DNA of 48,335 nucleotides from Gemmatimonadaceae bacterium (GCA_035606695.1 DATNEW010000035.1:116487-164821), one strand, 5' to 3'; shown: positions 1 through 10,052, numbered from the stretch's first letter. The notes: generated by a model not told the origin, from the letters alone. Made by a program: numbers and translations.

Positions 1-177
1 CTTCACGGAGAAGCGCTCGTGCGCGTCTCCCAGGGGTGGCATGCCGGATTCGTACGGTGTGTCTTTGACGGCCGAGGGCCGGGGGCGGAGTGTGAGGTGG
101 GAGAGCCCGAGCATCATCACCCCATTGAGGATGACGAAGCCGAGCAGGAGCAGGACTGGGAAGTACGTGTGAAGCAT
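1..177 (-). CDS. nuoA: NADH-quinone oxidoreductase subunit A (5' part)
   Basis: The first 59 codons of NuoA, a membrane subunit of respiratory complex I; the gene runs off the left edge. The start ATG at 177 is preceded by GGGAG four bases upstream. Residues 4-26 form one hydrophobic helix. After it comes the family signature TPYESGMPPLGDAHERFSVK, matching the conserved loop with PYE-G and GDA-ERFSVK found in NuoA proteins. The remaining two helices would lie outside the window. No frame break is seen. nuoA usually opens the nuo operon, so further nuo genes are expected to the left (inference). The gene is transcribed divergently from dcd. Confidence 0.88.
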   Translation of the reverse strand, partial: MLHTYFPVLLLLGFVILNGVMMLGLSHLTLRPRPSAVKDTPYESGMPPLGDAHERFSVK

Positions 178-251
178 GTGTCTCCCAACTTCGTGAAATC
201 TTTCACTAAGTCCAGCGTGGGAAAACTAATCAGTGCCTGAAACGCGGGTCA

Positions 252-406
252 ATGCGATGGGCGATGGGCGATGGGCGATGGGTGCTGGGCGTGATTCGTT
301 CTCGCGGTTGAGTGTCATGCGCCGTTCGCATAGCTTCACGCGTCCAATGGCCGACGCATGGCTGCGCCGAGCCCGCCCATCGCCCACCGCCCATCGCCCA
401 ACGCAT
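252..406. repeat. large hairpin made of 7-bp tandem units, upstream of dcd
   Basis: The left arm (252-289) contains four copies of GATGGGC-type units, ending in a variant copy. The right arm (371-406) contains the complementary CCCATCGC units. The arms pair over roughly 35 bp with a few mismatches and enclose a loop of about 81 bases. The dcd start ATG (405-407) sits at the outer edge of the right arm. The rest of the 178-404 gap shows no gene and no promoter I would defend, though it must hold the divergent nuoA and dcd start signals. Confidence 0.75.
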
Positions 407-959
407 GACCATCATGTCCGACCGCTGGATCACCCGAATGGCTCGCGACCATCGTATGATCGAACCGTTCGAGGACCGGCAGGTCCGCAAAGGCGTGATC
501 TCGTACGGCGTGAGCTCGTACGGCTACGACATGCGTGTCGCGCGCGAATTCAGGATCTTCACCAACGTCCTGAACTCGATCGTCGACCCCAAGGCGTTCG
601 ATCCGAAATCCTTCGTCGAATACGAAGGCGACGTCTGCATCGTGCCGCCTAACTCGTTCGCGCTCGCGCGATCGGTCGAATACTTCCGCATTCCGCGCAA
701 CGTGCTCACGGTGACCGTCGGCAAATCGACGTACGCGCGGTGCGGCATCATCACGAACGTCACGCCCTTCGAGCCCGAGTGGGAAGGCTTCGTGACGCTC
801 GAGATCTCGAACACGACGCCGCTGCCGGCGAAGATCTACGCGAATGAAGGCATCGCGCAGGTGCTGTTCTTCCGCGGCGAGGAAGAGCCCGAGGTCTCGT
901 ACAAGGACAAGGGCGGCAAATATCAGAGCCAGGTCGGAGTCACGCTGCCGAAGCTCTGA
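405..959 (+). CDS. dcd: dCTP deaminase
   Basis: Deaminates dCTP to dUTP (or directly to dUMP in bifunctional members), feeding dTMP synthesis in the cytosol. The 184-residue product has the trimeric dUTPase-like fold signatures: [14 protein letters not shown] near residue 28, [24 protein letters not shown], the block [20 protein letters not shown], and the C-terminal GGKYQSQ-GVTLPKL. ATG 405 (MTIMSDRWI) aligns with the usual N-terminus of this family; ATG 414 is the alternative. There is no good Shine-Dalgarno, and the start lies in the right arm of a large inverted repeat, which could affect initiation. Mono- versus bifunctional activity cannot be settled by eye. Confidence 0.93.
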   Translation: MTIMSDRWITRMARDHRMIEPFEDRQVRKGVISYGVSSYGYDMRVAREFRIFTNVLNSIVDPKAFDPKSFVEYEGDVCIVPPNSFALARSVEYFRIPRNVLTVTVGKSTYARCGIITNVTPFEPEWEGFVTLEISNTTPLPAKIYANEGIAQVLFFRGEEEPEVSYKDKGGKYQSQVGVTLPKL

Positions 960-968
960 CGAAGCGCC

Positions 969-1012
969 CGTCAGCGCGTCAGCGCGTCAGCGCGTCAGCG
1001 TCTCAGCGTCTC
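969..1012. repeat. 8-bp tandem repeat (CGTCAGCG)
   Basis: Four perfect consecutive copies of CGTCAGCG (969-1000) are followed by degenerate TCTCAGCG and TCTC units. The repeat begins 10 bases after the dcd stop codon and lies in the 76-bp gap before the convergent gene ending at 1036. Confidence 0.85.
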
Positions 1013-1035
1013 GAGAGGGCGAGCCCGGCGAGCGC

Positions 1036-1353
1036 CTACCACTGTCCGAGCAATGCACCCTGAGCGTCGAAGAGAAACGCCTCGCGCTGCGCGAGGTACA
1101 GGCAACAGTCATTCGGGCGTTCCGGACAGACGACGACGACGTTCCATGGGCCCAGCGCTTCGTCCATCACCGTGAGAAAATTGGGACCCGGTCCGAACGT
1201 CCCGGCCGCCGGCGATCCCGAGAACGGCACCCCCGTCTGCGCCGGCGTGTAGGGCGGCACCCCGCTCGCACCGCCAACGACGGTCTCCGCTCCGTTGTTC
1301 ACGGTGATCGGGAGCGAATTCCAGGTCAGGTTGTAGACGTAGATGGAGGCCAT
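1036..1353 (-). CDS. hypothetical protein
   Basis: A 105-residue protein that I do not recognise. The start ATG at 1353 (MASIYVYNLTWNSLPITVNN) is chosen because upstream in-frame codons run into the foldback repeat at 1420-1621 and look non-coding; a GGGG lies just before it. No signal peptide or membrane helix is visible. The sequence is rich in Gly, Pro and Val, suggesting a small beta-rich protein. Three cysteines sit near the C-terminus (VVVVCPERPNDCCLYLAQRE). Codon use is GC-rich at third positions, as in the neighbours. It lies downstream of sdhB but is separated from it by the foldback repeat, so cotranscription is doubtful. Confidence 0.6.
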   Translation of the reverse strand: MASIYVYNLTWNSLPITVNNGAETVVGGASGVPPYTPAQTGVPFSGSPAAGTFGPGPNFLTVMDEALGPWNVVVVCPERPNDCCLYLAQREAFLFDAQGALLGQW

Positions 1354-1419
1354 GCCCCAACATGGCTCGCTCGGCCGAGTTCGGCAACCGGCGCGCGCAT
1401 TGGAGATTCCTAATGTCGC

Positions 1420-1621
1420 AGACCAGAAAAAGATCGCACGCGGACTAACGCTGGCACCGCACGGGCTAACGCGGACGAAAGCCACGGCCCCGGCACCGAG
1501 GCGAGAATCGGTTAGTGGACCCGCGGCTTTTCTTATTCTTTCGCTGTTGTGGTGTTCTGGTGTCGTCCGCGTTAGCCCGCGATGTGTCAGCGTTAGTCCG
1601 CGTGCGATCTTTTTCTGGTCT
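1420..1621. repeat. 59-bp inverted repeat with 84-base loop
   Basis: The left arm 1420-1478 and right arm 1563-1621 are reverse complements over 59 bases with four mismatches, all between the GACTAACGCTG and GGGCTAACGC blocks. Each arm itself holds two related blocks, GCGGACTAACGC and GGGCTAACGCGGAC. The loop (1479-1562) shows no gene. I see no target-site duplication and no terminal transposase-type ends. The element starts 6 bases after the sdhB stop codon, so its transcript would form a very long hairpin at the end of the sdh message. Confidence 0.85.
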
Positions 1622-1627
1622 TCCGCG

Positions 1628-2401
1628 CTACCCGACGCCTCCCAGCACCTTCTCTTCCCGCTTCTTCGCGGTCGCCACCAGATAATCGCGATTCATCCGC
1701 GCGATGGTGTCGATCGAAATCTCCTTCGGACACGCCTCCTGGCATTCGCCATACAGCGTGCAATGGCCGAACTCCTCGGCATCCATCTGCGCGACCATGC
1801 GCAAGGCGCGGCGCGAACGCTCGGGCTGACCCTGCGGCATCAAGCCGAGATGCGAGATCTTCGCCGCGGTGAAGAGCGAGGCCGAGCCGTTCGGACACGC
1901 CGCGATGCATGCACCGCACCCGATGCACGCCGCCGCATCCATCGAGGCGTCGGCGTCCTGCTTCGGAACCAGGATCGCATTCGCGTCCCGCGCGCCGCCG
2001 GTGTTCACCGAGACGTAGCCGCCCGCGGCGATGATGCGATCGAGCGCGCCGCGATTCACCACCAGGTCCTTGATCACCGGAAACGCGCGTGACCGCCACG
2101 GCTCGATGTAGATCTCGTCACCGTCCTTGAAGCTGCGCATGTGCAGCTGGCACGTCGCGGTGCCTTTCATCGGTCCGTGCGCGACCCCGTTGATCATGAT
2201 GCCGCACGACCCGCAAATACCTTCGCGGCAGTCATGATCGAACGCGATCGGTGCCTTGCCCGACTCGACCAGCGCTTCGTTCACCGTGTCGAGCATTTCG
2301 AGGAACGACATGTCCGGGCTGACGTCCGGCGCGTCGTAGCGCTCGAGCGCACCCGGTGCATCGGCGCTTGGTTGGCGCCACACGTGGAGTATCAACTTCA
2401 T
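1628..2401 (-). CDS. sdhB: succinate dehydrogenase iron-sulfur subunit
   Basis: Electron-transfer subunit of complex II, carrying electrons from the SdhA flavin to the membrane quinone site. The 257-residue protein has an N-terminal ferredoxin domain with the [2Fe-2S] cysteines C58, C63, C66 and C84 ([12 protein letters not shown]). The C-terminal domain carries C159-x2-C162-x2-C165-x3-C169 with C214, C220 and C224, the ligands of the 4Fe-4S and 3Fe-4S clusters. The start ATG at 2401 gives the usual beta-strand [10 protein letters not shown]. The 112-bp gap to sdhA is filled by a palindromic repeat whose arm begins 3 bases upstream of the start codon. Confidence 0.96.
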   Translation of the reverse strand: MKLILHVWRQPSADAPGALERYDAPDVSPDMSFLEMLDTVNEALVESGKAPIAFDHDCREGICGSCGIMINGVAHGPMKGTATCQLHMRSFKDGDEIYIEPWRSRAFPVIKDLVVNRGALDRIIAAGGYVSVNTGGARDANAILVPKQDADASMDAAACIGCGACIAACPNGSASLFTAAKISHLGLMPQGQPERSRRALRMVAQMDAEEFGHCTLYGECQEACPKEISIDTIARMNRDYLVATAKKREEKVLGGVG

Positions 2402-2404
2402 GCT

Positions 2405-2503
2405 GTCATCCCGAGCGAATGCGAGGGATCTGGTATCACGATAGAGAGGCCGGCTAGGCGCACGAGACGCAAGATGCCTCGTCGCTCCGCTCCTCGGAAT
2501 GAC
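2405..2503. repeat. GTCATYC-type palindromic element between sdhA and sdhB
   Basis: The left arm GTCATCCCGAGCGAATGCGA at 2405-2424 and the right arm ending CCTCGGAATGAC at 2503 are imperfect inverted copies, with about 50 bases between them. The same arm motif recurs elsewhere in the window (6104-6146, 14081-14093, 15521-15547, 22116-22251, 44439-44539). Here it lies inside the sdh operon and may set the relative expression of sdhB (inference). Confidence 0.7.
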
Positions 2504-2513
2504 GGGCGCTCGG

Positions 2514-4436
<1,923 letters not shown>

Positions 4437-4438
4437 GG

Positions 4439-5122
4439 CTAACGAATGAGGCCGACGATGACGCCGACCGGAACGAGCGTGAATCCCGCCCACAGCGCGA
4501 TCGCGACGATGGCCGCGACGCGGCGATGCAGCGGATTGGGCGACTGCTTGGCGTGGCCGAGCGTGCGCACCGACGACCAGGCGCCGTGATAGAGATGCAG
4601 TCCCAGAAACACCATCGCGACGATGTAGACGAGCGCCACCCACCAGATGCGAAAGCTCGCGACGACGTTGCCGTAGATGTCGTGCTGGCCGTGAATGTCC
4701 GTCATTCCGCGCCAACCCGCCGGATCGATCGTTTCCGTCGTGAAGTGCAGGATGTGGAAGATGATGAAGAGCAGCAGGAACACCCCGCCCCACTTCATGG
4801 TGCGCGACGCGAGCGTCGACACCTGCGGCACGCGGCGCTGATACCCGATCGGCCGCGCGGCTTGCGAGCGCATGGTGAGCTGATACGCCATCAGCACATG
4901 GAGCACGACCGACACGATCAGCACGATACGGACGAGCCACAGCAGCTCGCTCGCCGGGCCGTGCAGCATCGCGCTGTATTCGTTGAGTTTGGATTGACCT
5001 TCGAACGCCTGAAGGTTCCCGGCCACATGGAGGATCAGGAAGCCGATACCGATCAGCCCCGTCACCCCCATGATGATTTTCTTACCGATGGTCGAGCGGT
5101 AGAACGTCGCGAGCTGGCTCAT
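4439..5122 (-). CDS. sdhC: succinate dehydrogenase cytochrome b subunit
   Basis: Membrane anchor and quinone site of complex II. The 227-residue protein has five hydrophobic helices, at about residues 15-35, 60-82, 110-128, 158-178 and 203-225. This is the single-subunit, di-heme (type B-like) architecture rather than the SdhC plus SdhD pair. Candidate heme histidines occur in [22 protein letters not shown] and GLHLYHG. The gene starts one base after the mdh stop codon and ends two bases before sdhA, so mdh-sdhC-sdhA-sdhB is one transcription unit. Confidence 0.92.
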   Translation of the reverse strand: MSQLATFYRSTIGKKIIMGVTGLIGIGFLILHVAGNLQAFEGQSKLNEYSAMLHGPASELLWLVRIVLIVSVVLHVLMAYQLTMRSQAARPIGYQRRVPQVSTLASRTMKWGGVFLLLFIIFHILHFTTETIDPAGWRGMTDIHGQHDIYGNVVASFRIWWVALVYIVAMVFLGLHLYHGAWSSVRTLGHAKQSPNPLHRRVAAIVAIALWAGFTLVPVGVIVGLIR

Positions 5123-5123
5123 C

Positions 5124-6053
5124 TCACAGCTTCACGGCCTTCATCGGATCGCGGACTGCTTCGGCGCTCTTCTCGAGCGCGGCGCGTTCGTCCTTCGTGA
5201 GCTCGACCTCGATCACCTTCTCGAGTCCCTTGCGTCCAAGCTTGCACGGCACGCCAAGGAACAGGCCCTTCATGCCGTACTCGCCGTCCAGCCAGGCGGC
5301 GCATGGCAGAATGCGCCGCTGATCGTTGACGATCGCTTCCGCCATCTGCACCGCGCCCGCCGACGGCGCATAGTATGCCGATCCGGTCTTGAGATGCTTC
5401 ACGATCTCGGCGCCGCCGTTTCGCGTGCGGTCGACGATCGCGTCGAGCTTGCTCTTTTCCATGAGCTGCGTGATGGGAATCCCGCTCACGCTCGTGTAGC
5501 TGATCAACGGCACCATCGTGTCGCCGTGGCCGCCGAGCACCATGGCCTGAATGTCACGCACCGAACAATCGAGCTCCGTGGCGAGGAACGCGCGATAGCG
5601 CGCGGTGTCGAGCACTCCGGCCATGCCGAGCACGCGCTCGCGCGGGAAGCCGGTGACTTCTTTCGCGACGTAGCACATGACGTCGAGCGGATTGGAGACG
5701 ACGATGACGATCGCCTTGGGCGACGTCTTCTTGATCTCTTCCGACACCGACTTGACGATGCCGGCGTTGGTGTTGAGCAGATCGTCGCGCGACATGCCCG
5801 GCTTGCGCGCGATGCCCGCCGTGATGATCACGATGTCCGAATCCGCCGTCTCGGCGTAGCCGTTCGTGCCGATGATGCGCGAATCGTAGCCTTCGATGGG
5901 CGCCGACTGCCACTGGTCGAGGCCTTTGCCCTGCGGCACGCCTTCGACGACGTCCACCATCACGACGGTGCGAGCGAGCTCTTTCTCCGCGACGCGCTGA
6001 GCGGTCGTCGCGCCGACATTGCCCGCGCCGACGACCGTAATTTTGTTGACCAT
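5124..6053 (-). CDS. mdh: malate dehydrogenase
   Basis: Interconverts malate and oxaloacetate with NAD. The 309-residue protein has the nucleotide motif [10 protein letters not shown] at residues 7-16 and D34, which selects NAD over NADP. R83 and R89 in [11 protein letters not shown] bind substrate, with R152 near TARYR, and H176 in [10 protein letters not shown] is the catalytic base. The arginine-containing loop (IARKPGMSR) marks it as a malate dehydrogenase of the LDH-like group. It leads directly into sdhC, placing two consecutive TCA-cycle steps in one operon. Confidence 0.95.
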   Translation of the reverse strand: MVNKITVVGAGNVGATTAQRVAEKELARTVVMVDVVEGVPQGKGLDQWQSAPIEGYDSRIIGTNGYAETADSDIVIITAGIARKPGMSRDDLLNTNAGIVKSVSEEIKKTSPKAIVIVVSNPLDVMCYVAKEVTGFPRERVLGMAGVLDTARYRAFLATELDCSVRDIQAMVLGGHGDTMVPLISYTSVSGIPITQLMEKSKLDAIVDRTRNGGAEIVKHLKTGSAYYAPSAGAVQMAEAIVNDQRRILPCAAWLDGEYGMKGLFLGVPCKLGRKGLEKVIEVELTKDERAALEKSAEAVRDPMKAVKL

Positions 6054-6103
6054 GTTGGGTTCGCTTTAGAGGTGAGGTACGAAGCGAAAGCTAACAACTT
6101 CGA

Positions 6104-6146
6104 GCCGACGCGCGAAGCTTCGCTCCGGATGACAAACAGTCATCCG
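6104..6146. repeat. diverged GTCATCC palindromic element at the moaA stop
   Basis: On the minus strand the moaA stop codon lies in GGATGACTGTTTGTCATCC, a 7-bp stem with a 5-base loop. It continues into GGAGCGAAGCTTCGCGC, which contains a further palindrome. This resembles the dispersed GTCATYC elements and could act as a weak transcript end between moaA and mdh. No poly-T tract follows. Confidence 0.5.
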
Positions 6147-7162
6147 CCACGCGTGTGCATCTCCAGATGCGGATCGCGCTTCAACCGCTCGATGCCGACG
6201 AGCACATCGCGCTCCGGCACACTCGCCCGCACTTCGGCACCGCGATCGCGCCGAGCCGACCAGACTGATTCGATGATGTGGGCGATCTCCTCGTCGGTCG
6301 CGCCGTCTCGCAGCGGCCCGCGGAGATCCGTGCCGCGCGGCGAGTAGAGACACAAATACCACAGTCCGTCGGCGGTGAGGCGGCTGCGATCGCACGTGCG
6401 GCAGAAGGGCGCGGTCGTCGACGCGATGATGCCGAACGTCGTGCCGTCCGACAACCGGAATCGCTCGGCCGGCGCGGCGTCGACCGGCGCGAGCGCCTCG
6501 ATCCACCCGAACCGCTCCTCGAGCCGCGCGAGCATCTCGGCGCGCGATACAACCTGGTCCATCGACCAGTGTGTCGCGCCGCCGACGTCCATGTACTCGA
6601 TGAAGCGCACTTCGGCGTTCACGGCGCGGCCGAATTCGATCAGATCCGCGAGCTCGTCGTCGTTGCGGCCGCGGATGACCACCGAGTCGAGCTTGGTCGC
6701 CGTGAAGCCTGCGTCGCTCAGCGACGCAATGCCGCGCAGCACGCGGTCGTGCAGCGAACGACGCGTGAGCTCGGCGAAGCGGTCGGGTCGCAGCGTGTCG
6801 AGGCTCACCGTCACGCGCCGAAGACCCGCGGCGCGCAACGCTTCCGCATGCTCGGCCAGCAGCACGCCGTTCGTCGTCATCGCGAGATCGCGCACACGCT
6901 CGTCTTCATCGAGCAGCCGAATGAGGGTCGGCAGGTTGCTGCGCAGCAGCGGCTCGCCGCCGGTGAGGCGAATCTTGTCGACGCCAAGCGAAGTGAAGAT
7001 CCGCGCGACGCGGGCGATCTCCTCGAAGCTGAGCAGGTCGGCGCGCGGCAGCCACTCGTAGCTCTCCTGCGGCATGCAGTAGCGGCAGCGCAGGTTGCAG
7101 CGATCGGTAACCGAAATCCGAAGGCTGCCGAGCGGCCGGCCTAGTGCGTCGGGTCGACCCAT
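6140..7162 (-). CDS. moaA: GTP 3',8-cyclase (molybdenum cofactor biosynthesis)
   Basis: Radical SAM enzyme starting molybdopterin synthesis from GTP with MoaC (not in this window). The 340-residue protein has the N-terminal cluster motif C22-x3-C26-x2-C29 (CNLRCRYC) after RISVTDR, a GGEPLL SAM-binding motif, the C-terminal cluster cysteines in [13 protein letters not shown] with a further downstream cysteine in LWYLCLYS, and the conserved C-terminal Gly-Gly. The start ATG at 7162 lies inside moaE, giving a 22-base overlap. Confidence 0.95.
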   Translation of the reverse strand: MGRPDALGRPLGSLRISVTDRCNLRCRYCMPQESYEWLPRADLLSFEEIARVARIFTSLGVDKIRLTGGEPLLRSNLPTLIRLLDEDERVRDLAMTTNGVLLAEHAEALRAAGLRRVTVSLDTLRPDRFAELTRRSLHDRVLRGIASLSDAGFTATKLDSVVIRGRNDDELADLIEFGRAVNAEVRFIEYMDVGGATHWSMDQVVSRAEMLARLEERFGWIEALAPVDAAPAERFRLSDGTTFGIIASTTAPFCRTCDRSRLTADGLWYLCLYSPRGTDLRGPLRDGATDEEIAHIIESVWSARRDRGAEVRASVPERDVLVGIERLKRDPHLEMHTRGG

Positions 7163-7557
7163 TCACGCCTCCCGTCGACGTAGTGCTCGCGCTTCCAGAT
7201 CGGCACGCGCTTCTTGAGCTCCTCGATCACGTAGCGGCTCGCGTCGTATGCCTTGCCGCGGTGGGGGTGTGCAACCGCGATGACCACGCTCGCGTCGCCA
7301 AGCGCGAGCGTGCCGATCCGGTGCTCGACGACGATGTCGTCGCTGCCAAAGCATTCGACCGCCTCGCGCGCGATCGCATCGAGCTCACGCTCGGCCATTC
7401 CGCGATAGGCGCTGTATTCCATGCCGGTCACCGTGTGTCCGTCGTTCACGTTGCGCACGGTGCCGACGAACACGATGGCCGCGCCGTTCGCATCGTTGGC
7501 GACTTCACGAAGCAGTGCGGCCGGATCGAGCGCGCGCTCGACGATCGCGGTGCGCAT
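7141..7557 (-). CDS. moaE: molybdopterin synthase catalytic subunit
   Basis: Large subunit of molybdopterin synthase, which transfers two sulfurs from MoaD thiocarboxylate to precursor Z. The 138-residue protein shows FVGTVRN near residue 30, the [20 protein letters not shown] segment, and the active-site lysines in [15 protein letters not shown] 7557 is preferred over the TTG three bases upstream because it overlaps the moaD stop as ATGA. Confidence 0.95.
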   Translation of the reverse strand: MRTAIVERALDPAALLREVANDANGAAIVFVGTVRNVNDGHTVTGMEYSAYRGMAERELDAIAREAVECFGSDDIVVEHRIGTLALGDASVVIAVAHPHRGKAYDASRYVIEELKKRVPIWKREHYVDGRREWVDPTH

Positions 7558-7799
7558 CAACCACCCGCAACTGGTGGAATGATCGCGACTTCGTCGCCCG
7601 GCGATAGCCGGAAGTCGCGTTTGGCGTAGCTCTGATTTACCGCGACGAGCGGCTCGTCCGGCAAACGCTCGGCACCAGGCAACGTGCGGACGCGTCCCAT
7701 CAACTCGCCGACCGTCGAGCCGTCGTCGAGCTCGACCGAAAGCGAGCTCGTGCCGAGCTTGTCGGCGTAGGAAGCGAAGAGGAGGACGGAGATTTTCAT
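7557..7799 (-). CDS. moaD: molybdopterin synthase sulfur carrier subunit
   Basis: Ubiquitin-like sulfur carrier of 80 residues. It ends in the Gly-Gly (PPVAGG) that is adenylated and thiocarboxylated before sulfur is passed to MoaE. The frame begins MKISVLLFASYADKLG, a typical beta-grasp first strand. It is the first gene of moaD-moaE-moaA; a large inverted repeat built of 8-bp units starts five bases upstream of the ATG. Confidence 0.94.
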   Translation of the reverse strand: MKISVLLFASYADKLGTSSLSVELDDGSTVGELMGRVRTLPGAERLPDEPLVAVNQSYAKRDFRLSPGDEVAIIPPVAGG

Positions 7800-7803
7800 G
7801 AAG

Positions 7804-7927
7804 CGGGCGTATGGGCGTATGGGCGTATGGGCGTATGGGCGAACGTCAAAGAGCCTAGCGCGACTCGCACGAATATTATCCTGTCGGCACGCCCATGCGC
7901 CTACGCGTCCATACGCCCATACGCCCA
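7804..7927. repeat. large hairpin made of 8-bp tandem units, upstream of moaD
   Basis: The left arm 7804-7842 contains four GTATGGGC units. The right arm 7890-7927 contains the complementary GCCCATAC-type units with several substitutions. The arms pair over about 38 bp around a loop of about 47 bases. The design matches the hairpin at 252-406 next to dcd, although the unit sequence differs. Confidence 0.75.
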
Positions 7928-7934
7928 GTCAACC

Positions 7935-7973
7935 CATAAACGACAACGGCCCGATGCCATTCGCATCGAGCCG
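7935..7973 (-). terminator. probable terminator after the HU gene
   Basis: On the minus strand the 27-base hairpin at 7947-7973 has CGGC and CGATGC paired with GCATCG and GCCG, with one internal mismatch. It is followed by TTGTCGTTTATGGG. It lies 27 bases past the HU stop codon. The T-tract is interrupted, so efficiency is uncertain. Confidence 0.5.
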
Positions 7974-7999
7974 CGCATGAAATCGGAACGCGAAAGTGC

Positions 8000-8338
8000 T
8001 TATGCCTCCGAGAGTTCCTCTTCGTCCTCGAGCTGACTGATGTCGACGCCGGCGACCATGGCGCGCAGTTCCTTCGAGGGCTTGAACACGGGAACGGGCC
8101 GGGCCGAGACTTCCACCGGTGAGCCGGTCCGAGGGTTCCGCGCCATGCGTGTCTTGCGATGGCGAATCTTGAAGGTGCCGAACCCGCGCACTTCGATGTT
8201 CTTTTGCGTCTGAAGCGCTTCCTTGATCGACTCGAGAAACGCGTCGACCACGCGGGCGCAATCTTTCTTGGAGATCATCGGCCCAGCGGTGCGGGAAATC
8301 TGAGCCGTGACGCGTTCGACCAGGTCAGCTTTGGTCAT
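8000..8338 (-). CDS. HU/IHF-family DNA-binding protein
   Basis: Small nucleoid protein that bends DNA. The 112-residue product has the dimerisation helices (MTKADLVERV, VDAFLESIKEAL), then IEVRGFGTFKIRHRKTRMARNPRTG, where the DNA-contacting arm with the conserved RNPRTG lies. It ends in an acidic tail of about 20 residues (QLEDEEELSE), longer than in typical HU. GAGG seven bases before ATG 8338 is a good ribosome-binding site. The gene follows carA by 73 bases and is followed by a candidate terminator, so it probably ends the secG-carA-HU unit. HU versus IHF subunit type cannot be decided here. Confidence 0.93.
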   Translation of the reverse strand: MTKADLVERVTAQISRTAGPMISKKDCARVVDAFLESIKEALQTQKNIEVRGFGTFKIRHRKTRMARNPRTGSPVEVSARPVPVFKPSKELRAMVAGVDISQLEDEEELSEA

Positions 8339-8411
8339 TCGAATGCCTCATGTTCAGGCGCCCTGGGAGGGGGGCACGCTTACCGAACTTAGCGACGTTA
8401 ACTCTTATGTG

Positions 8412-9557
8412 TCAAGAGTTTGGCTCACTTGATGGCGTCGACGAGCCGGCGTGGGAACGAACGGTTTTGATGAACTCGTCGAACAGCGGGCGGGCGTCGT
8501 GCGGCCCGGGCGCCGCCTCGGGGTGGTATTGCACCGCAAAGATCGGCCGTTCGCGATGCTTGAGCCCTTCGACCGTGCCGTCGTTGAGATTCACGTGCGT
8601 GACCTCGAGCTCGGGCGCCCCTGGAATCGCGGTCTCGGTGCCTTCGACCGCGAATCCGTGATTCTGCGAGGTGATCAGGACGCGTCCCGTCGCGATCTCC
8701 TTCACCGGGTGATTTCCACCGCGGTGGCCGTACGGCATCTTCACCGTGCGCGCACCGTACGTGAGCCCCAAAATCTGATGTCCCAGGCAGATACCAAAAA
8801 TCGGCACGCCGCGGTCCGCGATTTCGCGCACGATTTCCGGCGCATACGTCACCGCGTCGGGATCGCCGGGGCCGTTCGAGAGGAACACGCCGTTCGGTTC
8901 GAGACTCAGCGCTTCGTCAGCCGTCGTTTCGGCGGGAATGACGGTGATGCGACACTCGTGTTCGGCGAAGAGCCGTAAGATGTTGCGCTTGATGCCGTAA
9001 TCGTACGCGACGATGTGATACGGCGCATCCGGATTGCCCCACGTGTAGCGCTCCGGCGTCGAAACGACGGATGCGAGGTCGAGGCCTTCCATCGGCGGAC
9101 AGGCATCGAGCACGGCGAGCGCTTCGCGCGTCGGCTCGGTGCCGAGGGCGATGACACCGCGCATCACGCCGGCGCTGCGGAGATGTCGCGTGAGGCGCCG
9201 CGTATCAACTTCTTCGAGCGCGGGAACTTGTGCCTCATCGAGCCACGTGAGCAAATCGCCTTCGGCGCGCCAGTTCGAGTACGTGCGCGACAATTCGCGC
9301 GCGACCACGCCGGCCACCTGCGGCCGCGCCGATTCGGGATCGGCGGTGTTGACGCCGTAGTTGCCGATCATCGGCGCCGTCATCACCACGATCTGTCCGC
9401 GAAATGACGGATCCGTAAAGACTTCCTGATAGCCGCTCATGTTCGTCGTGAACACGACCTCCGCCACTGTGGTGGCTTCGGTTGTAGCTATTTGACCACG
9501 AAAAAGGGTTCCGTCTTCGAGGAGAAGGAACCCTGGCCGTCCACGACGCTGAGCCAC
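8412..9557 (-). CDS. carA: carbamoyl-phosphate synthase small subunit
   Basis: Glutamine-hydrolysing subunit that supplies ammonia to CarB for carbamoyl phosphate (pyrimidines, arginine). The 381-residue protein has the N-terminal CPSase domain (FTTNMSGYQEVFTDPS) and a class I glutaminase domain with the nucleophile in FGICLGHQILGL and the catalytic His-Glu in YHPEAAPGP. The start is GTG 9557, five bases after the secG stop. carB is not adjacent and not in the window. The C-terminus ends in a short Ser-rich tail. Confidence 0.95.
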   Translation of the reverse strand: MAQRRGRPGFLLLEDGTLFRGQIATTEATTVAEVVFTTNMSGYQEVFTDPSFRGQIVVMTAPMIGNYGVNTADPESARPQVAGVVARELSRTYSNWRAEGDLLTWLDEAQVPALEEVDTRRLTRHLRSAGVMRGVIALGTEPTREALAVLDACPPMEGLDLASVVSTPERYTWGNPDAPYHIVAYDYGIKRNILRLFAEHECRITVIPAETTADEALSLEPNGVFLSNGPGDPDAVTYAPEIVREIADRGVPIFGICLGHQILGLTYGARTVKMPYGHRGGNHPVKEIATGRVLITSQNHGFAVEGTETAIPGAPELEVTHVNLNDGTVEGLKHRERPIFAVQYHPEAAPGPHDARPLFDEFIKTVRSHAGSSTPSSEPNS

Positions 9558-9562
9558 GTGAG

Positions 9563-10018
9563 TTACGGCTTCTTCGTCGCAGGGTTCGCCGGCTGCGTGG
9601 TCGTTGCCGGAGGTGTCGCTGCACCTGGCGCTGCACCTGGCGCCGCACCAGTAGCGGGGGTGTTCGCGCTAGGCGCCGGTGAAAGCGGAACCGCGGGATT
9701 CGCACCGCCCGCCGGTGCTGCCGGCACGGGCGCGGTTGCCGGAGCGAACGTCTGATCGAGCACCGACTTGGGTGCACGGCCGCGCGTCGAAGCGAGCGCG
9801 AGCAAGAACGACAATCCGAGGAACAAACCGCCGCACCACCAGCTTGCCTTCGTCAGCAGGTTGCCCGTTTGCCGGGTGCCCAGGAACGAGCTTGCCGAGC
9901 TGGAGACGCCACCGAACGACGCCGCCATTCCACCGCCCTGACCGGACTGCATCAGCACGGCGACGATGAGGATGATGCTGTCAATGACGAGAAGGATGAG
10001 AAGGATGGTATACAGCAT
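9563..10018 (-). CDS. secG: preprotein translocase subunit SecG
   Basis: Auxiliary subunit of the SecYEG channel. Residues 3-23 and about 60-80 form two transmembrane helices, separated by the conserved loop MQSGQGGGMAASFGG and FLGTRQTGNLLTK. At 151 residues it is about twice the usual length. The extra 65 residues are an Ala/Pro/Thr-rich, low-complexity C-terminal tail including two tandem PGAA units. The identification rests on the first 85 residues. A promoter lies about 35-65 bases upstream. Confidence 0.88.
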   Translation of the reverse strand: MLYTILLILLVIDSIILIVAVLMQSGQGGGMAASFGGVSSSASSFLGTRQTGNLLTKASWWCGGLFLGLSFLLALASTRGRAPKSVLDQTFAPATAPVPAAPAGGANPAVPLSPAPSANTPATGAAPGAAPGAATPPATTTQPANPATKKP

Positions 10019-10052
10019 CGGGCTGGCTCAGCGTGGCGGGATGTAAGCCTTA

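Noticed and set aside
1420-1621. Insertion sequence remnant
   Set aside because: No transposase fragment in the loop and no target-site duplication at the flanks (ATGTCGC versus TCCGCG).
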